NCBI RefSeq assembly: GCF_021018805.1
Contig: NC_086266.1
Coordinates: 2,728,001 to 2,792,000 of the forward strand
Reading direction: 5' to 3'
Length of the DNA stretch: 64,000 nucleotides
Source: Prinia subflava
Taxonomy: Eukaryota > Chordata > Aves > Passeriformes > Cisticolidae
Under the pieces are notes generated by a model that searched no databases, was not told the origin of the DNA, and worked only from the letters and a program-made list of their open reading frames with translations. The position numbers were made by a program, and so were the translations under genes. How positions within the stretch are numbered: the stretch's first letter is position 1; the number at the start of each line of letters is the position of its first letter. Below, in pieces: positions 63,784-64,000 of the stretch.

Positions 63784-64000
63784 GGGAAAGAGAGCAGGTC
63801 AGAAACGGCTGCAGAGCCCAGTGTAAGACCCTGCAGGGTGAATGGAACAGCAGAGCCACCTATCAAAGCCCAGGGTTTGGCTTTAGCCGTGGCAATCCCT
63901 AAAATCTGGGAACAGCAGCTCTGCAGGGCCAGGACCTACCAAGAGCAATTTCAGCTTTGCATGAGGTACAAAACACACAGGAGAAGGCAGCGCTGTGTCA

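Larger units (their letters stand above)
15159..64000 (-). other. AFF2: AFF2 upstream intron (partial, at least 48.8 kb)
   Basis: Everything to the right of the 45-nt exon appears to be one or more introns of the same minus-strand gene. I searched by eye for the preceding AFF2 coding segment (KLPKF-type sequence) and did not find it, so the intron probably runs off the window. Human AFF2 also has very long introns in its 5' half. Contents listed separately are candidate conserved blocks, two CR1 copies, minisatellites, palindromes and two exon-like segments. Stretches in which I see only unique non-coding DNA: 15.2-17.4, 18.8-22.6, 24.3-28.0, 28.4-34.0 (GC-richer at 28.4-29.2 and 31.3-32.0), 36.0-42.2, 44.2-49.1, 50.4-55.6 and 57.1-63.1 kb. 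Confidence 0.8.

Noticed and set aside
63153..63866. 237-codon minus-strand reading frame
   Set aside because: It runs antisense through the CR1 tail and the 31-bp minisatellite, so it is a by-product of repeat sequence.
1..64000. A previously undescribed operon-like, CRISPR, defence or mobile gene system
   Set aside because: The window is vertebrate intronic DNA; no direct-repeat/spacer array, clustered genes or complete mobile element was seen. Apparent repeats are minisatellites.
1..64000. tRNA, rRNA or microRNA genes
   Set aside because: No A/B-box pair, cloverleaf, rRNA core or extended precursor hairpin could be identified by eye; the palindromes found are too short or too AT-rich.

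Overview
The window is vertebrate, almost certainly avian, intronic DNA. Two decayed CR1 retrotransposon tails end in the bird-type ATTCTGTG repeat (minus strand near 28.0 kb, plus strand near 63.8 kb). Interspersed repeats are otherwise sparse, and no long open reading frame or bacterial-style gene organisation is present. A passerine is plausible but not proven.

The only convincing coding sequence is two small exons on the minus strand, both with GT-AG splice sites and both phase 0 at each end. The 45-nt exon (15114-15158) encodes VALPNDSSCVEEILR. The 87-nt exon (139-225) begins [16 protein letters not shown] and ends with FSIPSK. Joined across a 14,888-bp intron they give the CVEEILR/EMTHSWP signature of the AF4/FMR2 (AFF) family. 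The first exon is closest, from memory, to AFF2 (FMR2, the FRAXE gene product). The window therefore lies inside AFF2, transcribed right to left. It holds the start of the intron after the 87-nt exon (1-138), two exons, the whole intron between them, and at least 48.8 kb of the large upstream intron (15159-64000). I could not find the preceding or following AFF2 exons.

Layout: 1-0.25 kb, 87-nt exon; 0.25-10.4 kb, AT-rich intron with small tandem duplications; 10.5-10.75 kb, a compact CpG cluster; 10.95-11.15 kb, a retroviral pol fragment between 26-bp direct repeats; 12.0-12.7 kb, a unique block that looks constrained; 15.1 kb, 45-nt exon. The rest is upstream intron: several AT-rich unique blocks that look like conserved non-coding elements (17.5, 22.6-23.6, 35.2, 42.2-44.1 and 49.2-50.3 kb), a CR1 copy (28.0-28.4 kb), two adjacent purine-strand minisatellites (34.0-34.6 kb), two strong palindromes (36.9 and 45.1 kb), a GC-rich patch (56.8-57.05 kb), a 31-bp minisatellite (63.1 kb) and a second CR1 copy (63.4-63.8 kb).

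I found no evidence for a novel gene system. The points most worth a second look are the cassette-type AFF2 exons, the retroviral fragment bracketed by unusually long direct repeats, the isolated intronic CpG cluster, the minisatellite pair, and one unassigned exon-like open segment with a strong donor site (55671-55772).
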